DNA of 64,000 nt from Ramlibacter albus (GTDB taxonomy: Bacteria > Pseudomonadota > Gammaproteobacteria > Burkholderiales > Burkholderiaceae_C), in assembly GCF_014297445.1 (NCBI RefSeq), contig NZ_JACORU010000001.1:496001-560000 (forward strand), given 5' to 3'. Shown piece by piece: positions 46,219-55,478 of the stretch (the first letter of the stretch is position 1; every line of letters begins with the position of its first letter). The notes under the pieces were generated by a model. The model did no database searches and was not told where the DNA came from. It worked only from the letters and a program-made list of their open reading frames with translations. The translations under genes and the position numbers were made by a program.

Positions 46219-47913
46219 ATGGGACGCTGGCTCGGGCGCCTCTCGCTGGCCACCAAGCTGCTGCTGGCCCCCGCGGTGGGCATCGTCGCGCTGGCCATCG
46301 TGGCGGCCGGCGCGTACTGGGGGCTGGCGCAGCAGCGCGACACCATCAGCACGCTCAACGACGTGCGCTTCTCCCACCTGCAGCTGGCGCTGGAGGCCAG
46401 TGCCTTCATCCAGGAGGCGCACCAGCAGCTGGACGAAGCCCTGGCAGCGGCGGGCGGCGAGCGCGGCGCGCTCGCGCGCCTGTCGAAGGACGAGGTGCTC
46501 GGCAAGCTGAAGACCGCGCTGCCGACGCTGGAGTACTTCAGCGGGCAGGGCCTGGATCCGCGCGAGCAGGAGGTGATCCAGGCCACGATGGCCTCGCTGC
46601 GCAGGTACGTCGCGATGGTGGAACAGGCCTTCGCCGCGCAGCAGATCGACGCGCTGACCGAGCGCCGGCTGGAGAGCGCTTTCGGCGTCGTGTCGTGGAA
46701 CCTCACCCGGATGGTCGGCGTGGAGCGCGAGCTCACGGACGAGGCGTTCGCGCAGTCGCGCGAGCGCTCGCGCTGGCTGCTGGTGGCGTTCTCGGCGCTG
46801 CTGCTGCTCGCGCTGCTCGCGGCGCTCGGCGCGACGGTGGTGGTGACGCGGCACGTGCGTTCGAAGGTGGAGGCGATCCACAGCGCGGCGGCCGACCTGG
46901 CCGGCGGCAACCTCACCCGCCGCGCCGAAGTCTCCAGCGACGACGAGATCGGCCGCACCGCCCGCGCGTTCAACTACCTCGTGGACGAACTGCAGCGCGC
47001 GAACGCGCGCGTGTCGGACGAGATGCTCGCGCTGCAGCAGCGCACCGGCGAGCTGCGCGAGGCGCAGGAGGCGCTGGTGACTGCGGCGCGCCGCGCGGGC
47101 ATGGCCGAGATCGCCACCAACGTGCTGCACAACGTGGGCAACGTGCTGAACAGCGTGAATGTCGCCACCGGCTTGATCCGCCGCACGGTCGAACACTCCA
47201 AGGCCGAGGGGCTGGGCAAGGTGGCGCAGATGCTCGAGGGCCACGAGGGCGACCTTGCCGCCTACCTGCAGGACGACCCGAAAGGCAAGCTCCTGCCGCG
47301 CTACCTCGGCCAGCTTGCCAAGGCGCTTGCGGCCGAGCGCGCGAGCCTGCTGGAGGACCTGGCACGCCTGGGCGCGAGCGTGGACCACATCAAGGAGATC
47401 GTGGCGATGCAGCAGTCGTATGCGGGTTTCCCGGCGAGCGTGATCGAGTCGATCCGCGTGCAGGACCTGGTGGACGACGCGCTGCGCATGAACGCCGAGT
47501 CGTTCAAGCGCAGCGGCGTCACCGTGGTCAAGGAGATCGCGGACGTGCCCCCGCTGGCGCTGGACAAGCACCGGATGCTGCTGATCATGGTGAACCTGAT
47601 CAACAACGCGAAGCAGGCGGTGAGCGGCAGCGGCGGGCGCGCCCCGGAGATCCGGCTGAAGGTGGACCTTGCCGACGGCCCGAAGCTGCGCGTGCTGGTG
47701 GCGGACAAGGGCGAGGGCATCGCGCCGGAGAACCTCACGCGCATCTTCGCGCATGGCTTCACGACGCGCCGCGACGGGCATGGCTTCGGCCTGCACAGCT
47801 GCGCGCTGGCGGCGATGGAGATGGGTGGCAAGCTGACGGCGCACAGCGAAGGCGCCGGCCAGGGTGCGACGTTCACGCTGGAGATCCCCGTGGCGGCTGC
47901 GGCACGCCCCTGA
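46219..47913 (+). CDS. Membrane sensor histidine kinase with HAMP domain
   Basis: The 564-residue protein has a transmembrane helix at about 13-32, an all-helical periplasmic region of about 150 residues, a second helix at about 186-210, a HAMP domain (211-263), a coiled coil and a kinase core. The phospho-acceptor motif is of the variant type NVLHNVGNVLNSV (His304). The ATPase boxes are NLINNAKQAV, DKGEGI and GFGLHSCALAAMEMGG. The helical periplasmic part resembles four-helix ligand-binding domains that can dock a binding protein. It follows the LivK-like gene by 12 bp, supporting a binding protein-kinase pair. The cognate output regulator is not obvious; the upstream receiver-ATPase protein is a candidate partner. 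Confidence 0.85.
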   Translation: MGRWLGRLSLATKLLLAPAVGIVALAIVAAGAYWGLAQQRDTISTLNDVRFSHLQLALEASAFIQEAHQQLDEALAAAGGERGALARLSKDEVLGKLKTALPTLEYFSGQGLDPREQEVIQATMASLRRYVAMVEQAFAAQQIDALTERRLESAFGVVSWNLTRMVGVERELTDEAFAQSRERSRWLLVAFSALLLLALLAALGATVVVTRHVRSKVEAIHSAAADLAGGNLTRRAEVSSDDEIGRTARAFNYLVDELQRANARVSDEMLALQQRTGELREAQEALVTAARRAGMAEIATNVLHNVGNVLNSVNVATGLIRRTVEHSKAEGLGKVAQMLEGHEGDLAAYLQDDPKGKLLPRYLGQLAKALAAERASLLEDLARLGASVDHIKEIVAMQQSYAGFPASVIESIRVQDLVDDALRMNAESFKRSGVTVVKEIADVPPLALDKHRMLLIMVNLINNAKQAVSGSGGRAPEIRLKVDLADGPKLRVLVADKGEGIAPENLTRIFAHGFTTRRDGHGFGLHSCALAAMEMGGKLTAHSEGAGQGATFTLEIPVAAAARP

Positions 47914-47938
47914 ACGCATGAAGACGCAAGGAAGTACC

Positions 47939-48871
47939 GTGGACACAGCCGCATCGACAGCATCGACCTGCCCCTGGTGCGGAGCCCCGCGCGCGCTCGC
48001 TGCGGCGTGCCCGCGCTGCGGCGCGGACTATGCGAAGGCCGACCAGATCCGCAGGCATGGGCGCGCGGCGGCGCCGCCGGCGCTGCCCGAGATCGTGATC
48101 GACGAAGCGCAGCAGGTGCCCGACAGCGAACCGGGCGCGGTCGAAGACCCCGCGCTCGAACTGAAGCTGTGCCTTTTCGCCCTGCCTGCAGCCCTGCTTG
48201 CGGGCATCGCCTTCCACGTGTTCGCGCCGGGGATGCAGCGCATCTTCCTCGGCATGCCGGTGCACGAATTGGGGCACACCGTCAGCGCCTGGTTCTGCGG
48301 CTTCACGGCGGTGCCCACGTTGTGGTTCACGCGCATCGCCGAGACGCGCGGCTTCGTTGCGCCGGTGGTGCTGGGGAGCGTGCTGTGCGCGATGGGCTGG
48401 CGTGCATGGCGCGGCGGGCATCGCGGCTTGGCCGGCCTCGCCGTGCTGCTGCTCGCGCTGCAGGCCGTGGGCACGTTCATGATCGACGAGCGCCGCGCCG
48501 AGGCGTTCATCACCTTCGGTGGCGACGGCATGGGGATGGTGCTGGCCACCGCGCTGATGGCGAGCTTCTTCTTCGGCAAGGGCACGCAGCTGTACCACGG
48601 CCGGCTGCGCTGGGGCTTCCTCGTGATCGGCGCCGGCGCGTTCTTCGACATCTTTCCGACCTGGTGGACGGCGCGCAACGACTACAGCGACATCCCCTTC
48701 GGCGAGATGGAGCGCGGCGGGCCGTCCGATGCGACGAGGTTGGTGGAGTGGTATGGCTGGTCGATCGAAACGATGGTCAGCCGCTACTCCATGCTCGGCG
48801 CCTGCTGCCTGCTGGTGCTGCTGGCGATCTACGTCTGGGGTGTCCTGCAGGCATCGCGTCGCCACGCTTGA
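47939..48871 (+). CDS. Zinc-ribbon membrane protein with HELGH (M50-like) motif
   Basis: I chose the GTG at 47939, preceded by GGAAG at 4 nt; an in-frame ATG at 47918 is an alternative and lacks such a site. The 310-residue product has an N-terminal zinc ribbon (Cys11, Cys14, Cys24, Cys27), a variable linker, and about seven hydrophobic helices. Helix two carries VHELGHTVSAWFCGF (His109-Glu-Leu-Gly-His113), resembling a site-2-protease zinc motif, but I see no downstream N-x-x-P...DG motif, so peptidase activity is doubtful. I do not recognise the family. It follows the kinase gene by 25 bp and precedes the groES promoter, whose -35 overlaps its stop codon. Confidence 0.65.
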   Translation: MDTAASTASTCPWCGAPRALAAACPRCGADYAKADQIRRHGRAAAPPALPEIVIDEAQQVPDSEPGAVEDPALELKLCLFALPAALLAGIAFHVFAPGMQRIFLGMPVHELGHTVSAWFCGFTAVPTLWFTRIAETRGFVAPVVLGSVLCAMGWRAWRGGHRGLAGLAVLLLALQAVGTFMIDERRAEAFITFGGDGMGMVLATALMASFFFGKGTQLYHGRLRWGFLVIGAGAFFDIFPTWWTARNDYSDIPFGEMERGGPSDATRLVEWYGWSIETMVSRYSMLGACCLLVLLAIYVWGVLQASRRHA

Positions 48872-48895
48872 AAGCTCCCCGAAAAGCCTTATGAT
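48868..48895 (+). promoter_or_regulatory. Sigma70-type promoter of groESL
   Basis: TTGAAA (48868-48873), 16-bp spacer, then TATGAT (48890-48895). The -10 abuts the CIRCE operator by one base, so repressor binding would block the start site. Confidence 0.75.
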
Positions 48896-48921
48896 TAGCA
48901 CTCGCCGGAGTTGAGTGCTAA
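48895..48921. promoter_or_regulatory. CIRCE operator (HrcA binding site) of groESL
   Basis: The perfect inverted repeat TTAGCACTC-N9-GAGTGCTAA is the CIRCE consensus. It indicates HrcA repression of groESL that is relieved on heat or misfolding stress. The hrcA gene is not in the window. Confidence 0.97.
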
Positions 48922-49007
48922 CAGCCCAGCTCCGCGTAAGTTACCAAGCGCTGGCCCCCTGTTGGCGCTTTTTGATGTCTACCAAAGTTTCAAGTCAAGG
49001 AGATGCA

Positions 49008-49298
49008 ATGAAACTTCGCCCCCTGCACGATCGGGTGATCGTCAAGCGCATGGAGAACGAGACCAAGACCGCCTCGGGCATCGTGATCCCCGACAACGCC
49101 GCCGAGAAGCCGGACCAGGGTGTGGTGATCGCCGTCGGCCAGGGCCGCAAGAACGACAAGGGCGAGCTCGTCGCGATGGCCGTCAAGGTCGACGACAAGG
49201 TCCTGTTCGGCAAGTACAGCGGCCAGACGGTCAAGGTGGACGGCGAGGAACTCCTCGTCATGAAAGAAGAAGACCTCTTCGCGGTCATCGAAAAGTAA
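49008..49298 (+). CDS. groES: Co-chaperonin GroES
   Basis: The 96-residue protein ([20 protein letters not shown] onward) is a complete GroES with the mobile-loop region [19 protein letters not shown] and the end FAVIEK. It caps the GroEL chamber during ATP-driven protein folding in the cytoplasm. AAGGAG lies 6 nt before the start. It is transcribed from the CIRCE-controlled promoter about 110 bp upstream, and groEL starts 23 bp after its stop. Confidence 0.98.
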   Translation: MKLRPLHDRVIVKRMENETKTASGIVIPDNAAEKPDQGVVIAVGQGRKNDKGELVAMAVKVDDKVLFGKYSGQTVKVDGEELLVMKEEDLFAVIEK

Positions 49299-49318
49299 AT
49301 CTGATCAAGGAGTCATAG

Positions 49319-50962
<1,644 letters not shown>

Positions 50963-50986
50963 GTCCAGCCTCCCAGGCAACGAAGA

Positions 50987-51012
50987 AGCCGGCCCTTGGG
51001 CCGGCTTTTTTT
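50987..51012. terminator. Intrinsic terminator after groEL
   Basis: The stem AGCCGGCC / GGCCGGCT with a 4-nt loop is followed by a run of seven T. The stop codon of the convergent small gene (51013-51011) lies at the end of this T-run, so it probably serves groEL primarily; on the minus strand the stem follows that stop without a clean U-run. Confidence 0.9.
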
Positions 51013-51400
51013 ATCGCGAGACGGTGTGGAACCAGTCTTTCGGCATGAACCCGCGCCCGCCGCTGGTGTCGACGACGATGATGTCGCCGTCGGTGTCGAC
51101 GGACCAGCAGGCGGCCCACTGGCGGGTGCCGTGCTCCACGACCGCCGCCCTGTGCAGGCCCACGCGGTCTTCGTCGATGAGCGCCGCGCCGAGGTCGTCG
51201 CGGGTGCACTCGCCCTCCTGCAGGCGCCAGGTGACCGCGCCGCGCTGGTACACCTGCTCGCCCGGCAGGCCCGCTTGCACGGGAGCCTGCGGTTCGTTCA
51301 GGACGATGACCGTGGCAGCCACCGCGGTGGCGAGGGCGGCAAGCGAGACGCCCACCATCCAGCGCAGCAGGCGATGTTGGGAAAGAGCGTGGGACACCAT
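51011..51400 (-). CDS. Small single-pass membrane or exported protein of unknown function
   Basis: The start at 51400 is supported by AAGGAG 6 nt upstream and gives 129 residues; ten extra residues upstream in the open frame precede this site. A hydrophobic helix (LLRWMVGVSLAALATAVAAT, about 11-35) is followed by a soluble domain with CTRDDLGAALIDEDRVGLHR and the C-terminal GGRGFMPKDWFHTVSR. Two cysteines in the soluble part could form a disulfide if exported. I do not recognise the family. It converges on groEL. Confidence 0.6.
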   Translation of the reverse strand: MVSHALSQHRLLRWMVGVSLAALATAVAATVIVLNEPQAPVQAGLPGEQVYQRGAVTWRLQEGECTRDDLGAALIDEDRVGLHRAAVVEHGTRQWAACWSVDTDGDIIVVDTSGGRGFMPKDWFHTVSR

Positions 51401-51496
51401 GCGGATCTCCTTGCAGCTTGTCGGCTGCAAGTAGGTCGCGGCGCGCCCGGCCGGGGTTCCGGCGCGAAGCGCGGGATAGACGAAGGACGGTGGCGG

Positions 51497-51871
51497 CTAC
51501 ACCGCGCCGGGCGGCGCGGCCATCGCGCCTTGCGCCACCTCGGCCGGCACCGGGCCGTACTCGTTGTCGTTGGGGTCGCTCTTCTTGATCGACCACACGA
51601 GCAGGATGATGCTGCCGATGATGGGGATCAGCCCCAGCAGCAGGAACCAGCCGCTCTTCTGGATGTCGTGCAGGCGGCGCGCGCTGACGGCGAGGTTGGG
51701 GACGAGCAGCGCCAGCGCGATGATGTTGGCGGCGATGTCGCTGATCATGCTGGGGATGGCGATCGCCAGCACGAAGAACAGCATGAACCACCAGAACTCC
51801 GAGCGCGAGGCGCGGCCCTCGAACGTGGCGTACTTGCGCAGGCAGGTGGCGATGGAATCCTGGAACGTCAT
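51497..51871 (-). CDS. DUF805 family membrane protein
   Basis: The 124-residue product begins with the family hallmark: a short leader ending in YATFEGRASRSEFWWFMLFF, then helices and the conserved VSARRLHDIQKSGWFLLLGL block. Four hydrophobic segments are visible. DUF805 proteins are small inner-membrane proteins of unknown function, common in proteobacteria. GGAG lies 8 nt before the chosen start. It sits between the unknown small gene and pgi with no clear functional link. Confidence 0.85.
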   Translation of the reverse strand: MTFQDSIATCLRKYATFEGRASRSEFWWFMLFFVLAIAIPSMISDIAANIIALALLVPNLAVSARRLHDIQKSGWFLLLGLIPIIGSIILLVWSIKKSDPNDNEYGPVPAEVAQGAMAAPPGAV

Positions 51872-51906
51872 GGCAGCCTCCGTCATTCGGTGCCGCGCAT
51901 GATCGT

Positions 51907-53442
51907 TCATCGCAGCCTTTGCAGCAAGCCCGCCGTGGACGGGTCCAGGCCCGCCGCGTCGCCGCTGGCCAGGCGCGGCGCGAGGTCCTGCGCCAGCACC
52001 TTGCCCAGCTCCACGCCCCACTGGTCGAAGCTGTCGATGCCCCACACGGCGCCGCTGGTGAACACGCGGTGCTCGTAAAGCGCGATGAACGCGCCGAGCG
52101 AGGCGGGCGACAGCTCGTCCAGCACGAAGAACGTGCTGGGGCGGTTGCCGCTGAAGTTGCGGTGGCCGCCGGCGTCCTGCCTGCCCTGCATCAGGGCCTG
52201 CGCCTGCGCCAGCGCGTTCGCGAGCAGCAGCTCGTGGTGCACGGGCAAGGCGTGCGCGGGTTGCTTCACGGCAATGAATTCGACGGGGACGCGGTCCGTG
52301 CCCTGGTGCAGCATCTGGAAGTACGCGTGCTGGCCGTTGGTGCCGGGCTCTCCCCACAGCACCGGCGAGGTGGCGTAGGTGACGGCAGCGCCTTGGGCGT
52401 CGACGCTCTTGCCGTTGCTTTCCATTTCCAGCTGCTGCAGGTAGGCGGGCACGCGGCGCAAGGCGCTGTGGTACGGCGCGATGCTGCGGCTGCCGAAGCC
52501 GTGGAAGTCGCGGTACCAGACGTCGAGCAGGCCCAGGCGCAGCGGCAGGTTGGCTTGCGCCGGCGCGGTGCGGAAGTGTTCGTCCATCGCATGGGCGCCG
52601 GCGAGCAAGTCACGGAAGCCAGCCGCGCCGATGGCGATCGCGATCGGCAGGCCGATGGCCGACCACAGCGAATAGCGGCCGCCCACCCAGTCCCAGAAGC
52701 CGAAGGTGGTGTCAATGCCGAACTCGCGGGCCGCTTCCACGTTGGTCGTGAGTGCCGCGAAATGGCGCGCGATGTCCTTGCCGCCGTTCTGCTCGAACCA
52801 GCGCTTCGCGGAGCGCGCGTTGGTCATCGTCTCCAGCGTGGTGAATGTCTTGGAGGCGACGAGGAAAAGCGTCGACTCCGGTTTGACCTGCTCGAGTACG
52901 GCCGCCAGTTCGTGCCCGTCGATGTTGGAGACGAAGTGGAAGCGCTTGCCCGGCATGGCATGAGCCGCGAGCGCCGTCACCACCATCTGCGGCCCCAGGT
53001 CCGAGCCGCCGATGCCGATGTTCACCACTTCCGTGATCGCATCGTCCGCGCGCACGCGCTCTGCGTAAGCCAGCATCGCATCGAGCGTCTCGTGCACGAG
53101 CGCGAGGTCGGGGTCCGCCGACGAGCCTTTCGGCGCGCGCAGCAGCCAGTGCTTCACCGCGCGCTGCTCCGTGTTGTTGATCTTCTCGCCCGCGAACATC
53201 GCATCGCGGTACGCGGGCACGCCGCACTGCTGCGCCAGCTCGAAAAGCAGCGCCTCGGCGACGTGGTTCAGCAGGTTCTTCGACAGGTCGGCGAAGACGT
53301 GCGGCGCCTGCTGGCTGAAGTGGGCGAAACGCTTCGGGTCGCTGTCGAAAGCCGTGCGCAGATCGAAATTCGCGCCCTGCTCCTTGTAGTAGGTCTGCAG
53401 CCGCGGCCACGCCGCCGTCCGGTCGCAACGCACGCGGTGCAT
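51907..53442 (-). CDS. pgi: Glucose-6-phosphate isomerase
   Basis: The 511-residue enzyme interconverts glucose 6-phosphate and fructose 6-phosphate. Motifs of the PGI family are intact: NIGIGGSDLGPQMV, VASKTFTTLETMTNA (phosphate-binding loop), GFWDWVGGRYSLWSAIG, the catalytic-region GTNGQHAYFQMLHQGT and DSFDQWGVELGK near the C-terminus. The start at 53442 shares one base with the stop of tal (TGATG), so translation is coupled. It is the last gene of the leftward operon comprising the ABC importer, tal and pgi. Confidence 0.97.
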   Translation of the reverse strand: MHRVRCDRTAAWPRLQTYYKEQGANFDLRTAFDSDPKRFAHFSQQAPHVFADLSKNLLNHVAEALLFELAQQCGVPAYRDAMFAGEKINNTEQRAVKHWLLRAPKGSSADPDLALVHETLDAMLAYAERVRADDAITEVVNIGIGGSDLGPQMVVTALAAHAMPGKRFHFVSNIDGHELAAVLEQVKPESTLFLVASKTFTTLETMTNARSAKRWFEQNGGKDIARHFAALTTNVEAAREFGIDTTFGFWDWVGGRYSLWSAIGLPIAIAIGAAGFRDLLAGAHAMDEHFRTAPAQANLPLRLGLLDVWYRDFHGFGSRSIAPYHSALRRVPAYLQQLEMESNGKSVDAQGAAVTYATSPVLWGEPGTNGQHAYFQMLHQGTDRVPVEFIAVKQPAHALPVHHELLLANALAQAQALMQGRQDAGGHRNFSGNRPSTFFVLDELSPASLGAFIALYEHRVFTSGAVWGIDSFDQWGVELGKVLAQDLAPRLASGDAAGLDPSTAGLLQRLR

Positions 53443-54389
53443 CAGGAGGCCTTCATCAGCTGCTCGAGCTTCACGGCGTCGGCCGCGAAGGCGCGGATGC
53501 CTTCGGCGAGCTTCTCGGTCGCCATGGCGTCGTCGTTGAGCGCGTAGCGGAAACTCGCCTCGTCGTACTGCATCGCGTCGATCATCCCCATCTGGGCCTG
53601 GATCGGGTCGAGCGAGCGCGCCACGGGCGCCTCGGACGCGGCCAGCTGCGCCATCAGCTCCGGGCTGATGGTCAGCAGGTCGCAGCCCGCGAGCGCGAGG
53701 ATCTGGCCGGTGTTGCGGAAGCTCGCGCCCATCACCTCGGTGGCGATGCCGAAGTGCTTGTAGTAGTCGTAGATCTGCCGCACCGACTTCACGCCGGGGT
53801 CGTTGGCGCCGGCGTTCGCCTCTTCGTTCCACGCGCTGCCCGCCTGCTTCCTGTACCAGTCGTAGATGCGGCCGACGAAGGGCGAGATGAGCTGCACCTT
53901 CGCCTGCGCGCAGGCCACGGCCTGGCAGAACGAGAACAGCAGCGTGAGGTTGGTGTTGATGCCGCGCTCCTGCAGCCGCTTGGCAGCCTGGATGCCTTCC
54001 CACGTGGACGCCACCTTGATCAGCACGCGGTCCACCGGAACGCCCTCGGCCTGGTACATCTCGATGATGCGTTCGGCGCGCGTGAAGCTCGCATCCGCGT
54101 CGAAACTCAGCCGCGCATCCACCTCCGTCGAAACGCGGCCGGGGATGATGCGCAGGATCTCCACGCCGAAGCGCACGATCAGGCGGTCCATCACCTCGTC
54201 CATCGGCCGCCTGCGGAAGCGCTCCACCGTCTCGCGCAGCAGCGGCGCGTAGTCGGGCTTCTGCACCGCCTTGAGGATGAGCGAGGGATTGGTGGTGGCG
54301 TCCTGCGGCTTGAACTGGGCGAGCTGGCGGAAGTCTCCCGTGTCCGCCACGACGGTCGTGTACTGCTTGAGTGCGTCGAGCTGGTTCAT
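53442..54389 (-). CDS. tal: Transaldolase
   Basis: The chosen start gives [20 protein letters not shown], the usual beginning of TalA/TalB-type enzymes, and 315 residues; the frame upstream to 54440 overlaps the previous gene and adds nothing conserved. [12 protein letters not shown], the Schiff-base lysine in [16 protein letters not shown], and [13 protein letters not shown] and [11 protein letters not shown] are present. It transfers a dihydroxyacetone unit between sedoheptulose 7-phosphate and glyceraldehyde 3-phosphate. It lies 34 bp after the ABC ATPase gene and is coupled to pgi by TGATG. Confidence 0.97.
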   Translation of the reverse strand: MNQLDALKQYTTVVADTGDFRQLAQFKPQDATTNPSLILKAVQKPDYAPLLRETVERFRRRPMDEVMDRLIVRFGVEILRIIPGRVSTEVDARLSFDADASFTRAERIIEMYQAEGVPVDRVLIKVASTWEGIQAAKRLQERGINTNLTLLFSFCQAVACAQAKVQLISPFVGRIYDWYRKQAGSAWNEEANAGANDPGVKSVRQIYDYYKHFGIATEVMGASFRNTGQILALAGCDLLTISPELMAQLAASEAPVARSLDPIQAQMGMIDAMQYDEASFRYALNDDAMATEKLAEGIRAFAADAVKLEQLMKAS

Positions 54390-54423
54390 GCAGTCATTAT
54401 CCGGCGCGACGTGCGCGCGCGGG

Positions 54424-55473
54424 TTACGAAACCTGCACAACCGAGACGCCGTGGTCGGCGAGTTGCAGGCTCACGTCCGCGCCGACGCCGAGGGCGCGCG
54501 ACAGGTCCGACGACACGACGAACACCGGGCCGAGCTCGGTCTCGAAGGTGTACTCGTAGTTGCTGCCGAGATAGGCCGACTTCGCGAGGCGCCCCATCAG
54601 CCCCGCACCGGGCGGGCCGATGTTCCACGCTTCCGGGCGCACCGCCACTTTCACCGGGCCGGCCGTCACGGGCTGGCGCGGCGCGATGCGCAGCGGGCCG
54701 AGGCTCACCCGCCCCGACGCATCGGCCATCGCGGGGAACAGCATCGCCTCGCCCATGAAGCCCGCCACGAACTCGCTCGCGGGCGCTTCGTACAACTCCT
54801 GGGGCGTGCCCCGCTGCGCGATGATGCCGTGGTCCATCACGATGATCTGGTCGCTCACCGCGAGCGCCTCGCTCTGGTCGTGCGTGACGTACGCGACCGT
54901 GAGCGCGAGCCGCTGCTGCAGCGAGCGGATCTCGTCGCGCATCTCGCGGCGCAGGCGCGCGTCGAGGTTGGAGAGCGGCTCGTCGAACAGCAGCACCTCG
55001 GGTTGCAGCACGAGCGCGCGCGCGAGCGCCACGCGCTGCTGCTGCCCGCCGGAGAGCTCGCTGGGCAGGCGCTCGTCGAAACCCACGAGGCCCACGCTGC
55101 GCAAGGTCTCCACCGCGCGTGCCTGCGCGGGCTCCTGCGGCAGCCCGGACATGCGCAGGCCGTACATCACGTTCTCCACCACGTTCATGTGCGGGAACAG
55201 CGCGTAGCTCTGGAACATCATGCTCACGTTGCGCTGCGCGGGGCCGAGCGTGGTGACGTCCTGGCCGCCGATCAGGATCTGGCCCGACGTCGGCGACTCC
55301 AGCCCCGCGATCATGCGCAGCGTCGTCGTCTTGCCGCAGCCCGAGGGCCCGAGGATCGTCGTGAGGCAGCCGCGCGGCACCTCGAAGCTGATCTCGCGCA
55401 CGGCCAGCGGCCCATTGCTGTCGCTGCCGTAGCGCTTGCTGACGTTGCGGAATTCGATGCCGGCCGTTGTCAT
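54424..55473 (-). CDS. ABC transporter ATP-binding protein (FbpC/PotA/AfuC type)
   Basis: Walker [20 protein letters not shown]-loop [13 protein letters not shown], signature [15 protein letters not shown], Walker [17 protein letters not shown] and the His switch VTHDQSEAL are all present, followed by a TOBE-type regulatory domain (about 240-349). I selected the ATG at 55473, five bases after the permease stop; a TTG at 55482 would overlap that stop. It energises the two-component importer encoded upstream. Automatic annotation would probably call it iron(III) transport, but context with pgi, tal and zwf favours a sugar phosphate (see the binding protein). Confidence 0.9.
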   Translation of the reverse strand: MTTAGIEFRNVSKRYGSDSNGPLAVREISFEVPRGCLTTILGPSGCGKTTTLRMIAGLESPTSGQILIGGQDVTTLGPAQRNVSMMFQSYALFPHMNVVENVMYGLRMSGLPQEPAQARAVETLRSVGLVGFDERLPSELSGGQQQRVALARALVLQPEVLLFDEPLSNLDARLRREMRDEIRSLQQRLALTVAYVTHDQSEALAVSDQIIVMDHGIIAQRGTPQELYEAPASEFVAGFMGEAMLFPAMADASGRVSLGPLRIAPRQPVTAGPVKVAVRPEAWNIGPPGAGLMGRLAKSAYLGSNYEYTFETELGPVFVVSSDLSRALGVGADVSLQLADHGVSVVQVS

Positions 55474-55478
55474 CCTGT

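Noticed and set aside
53443..54003. Extension of pgi into a 698-codon frame
   Set aside because: The additional part is an out-of-frame reading of tal; the ATG in the TGATG junction gives a normal PGI length.
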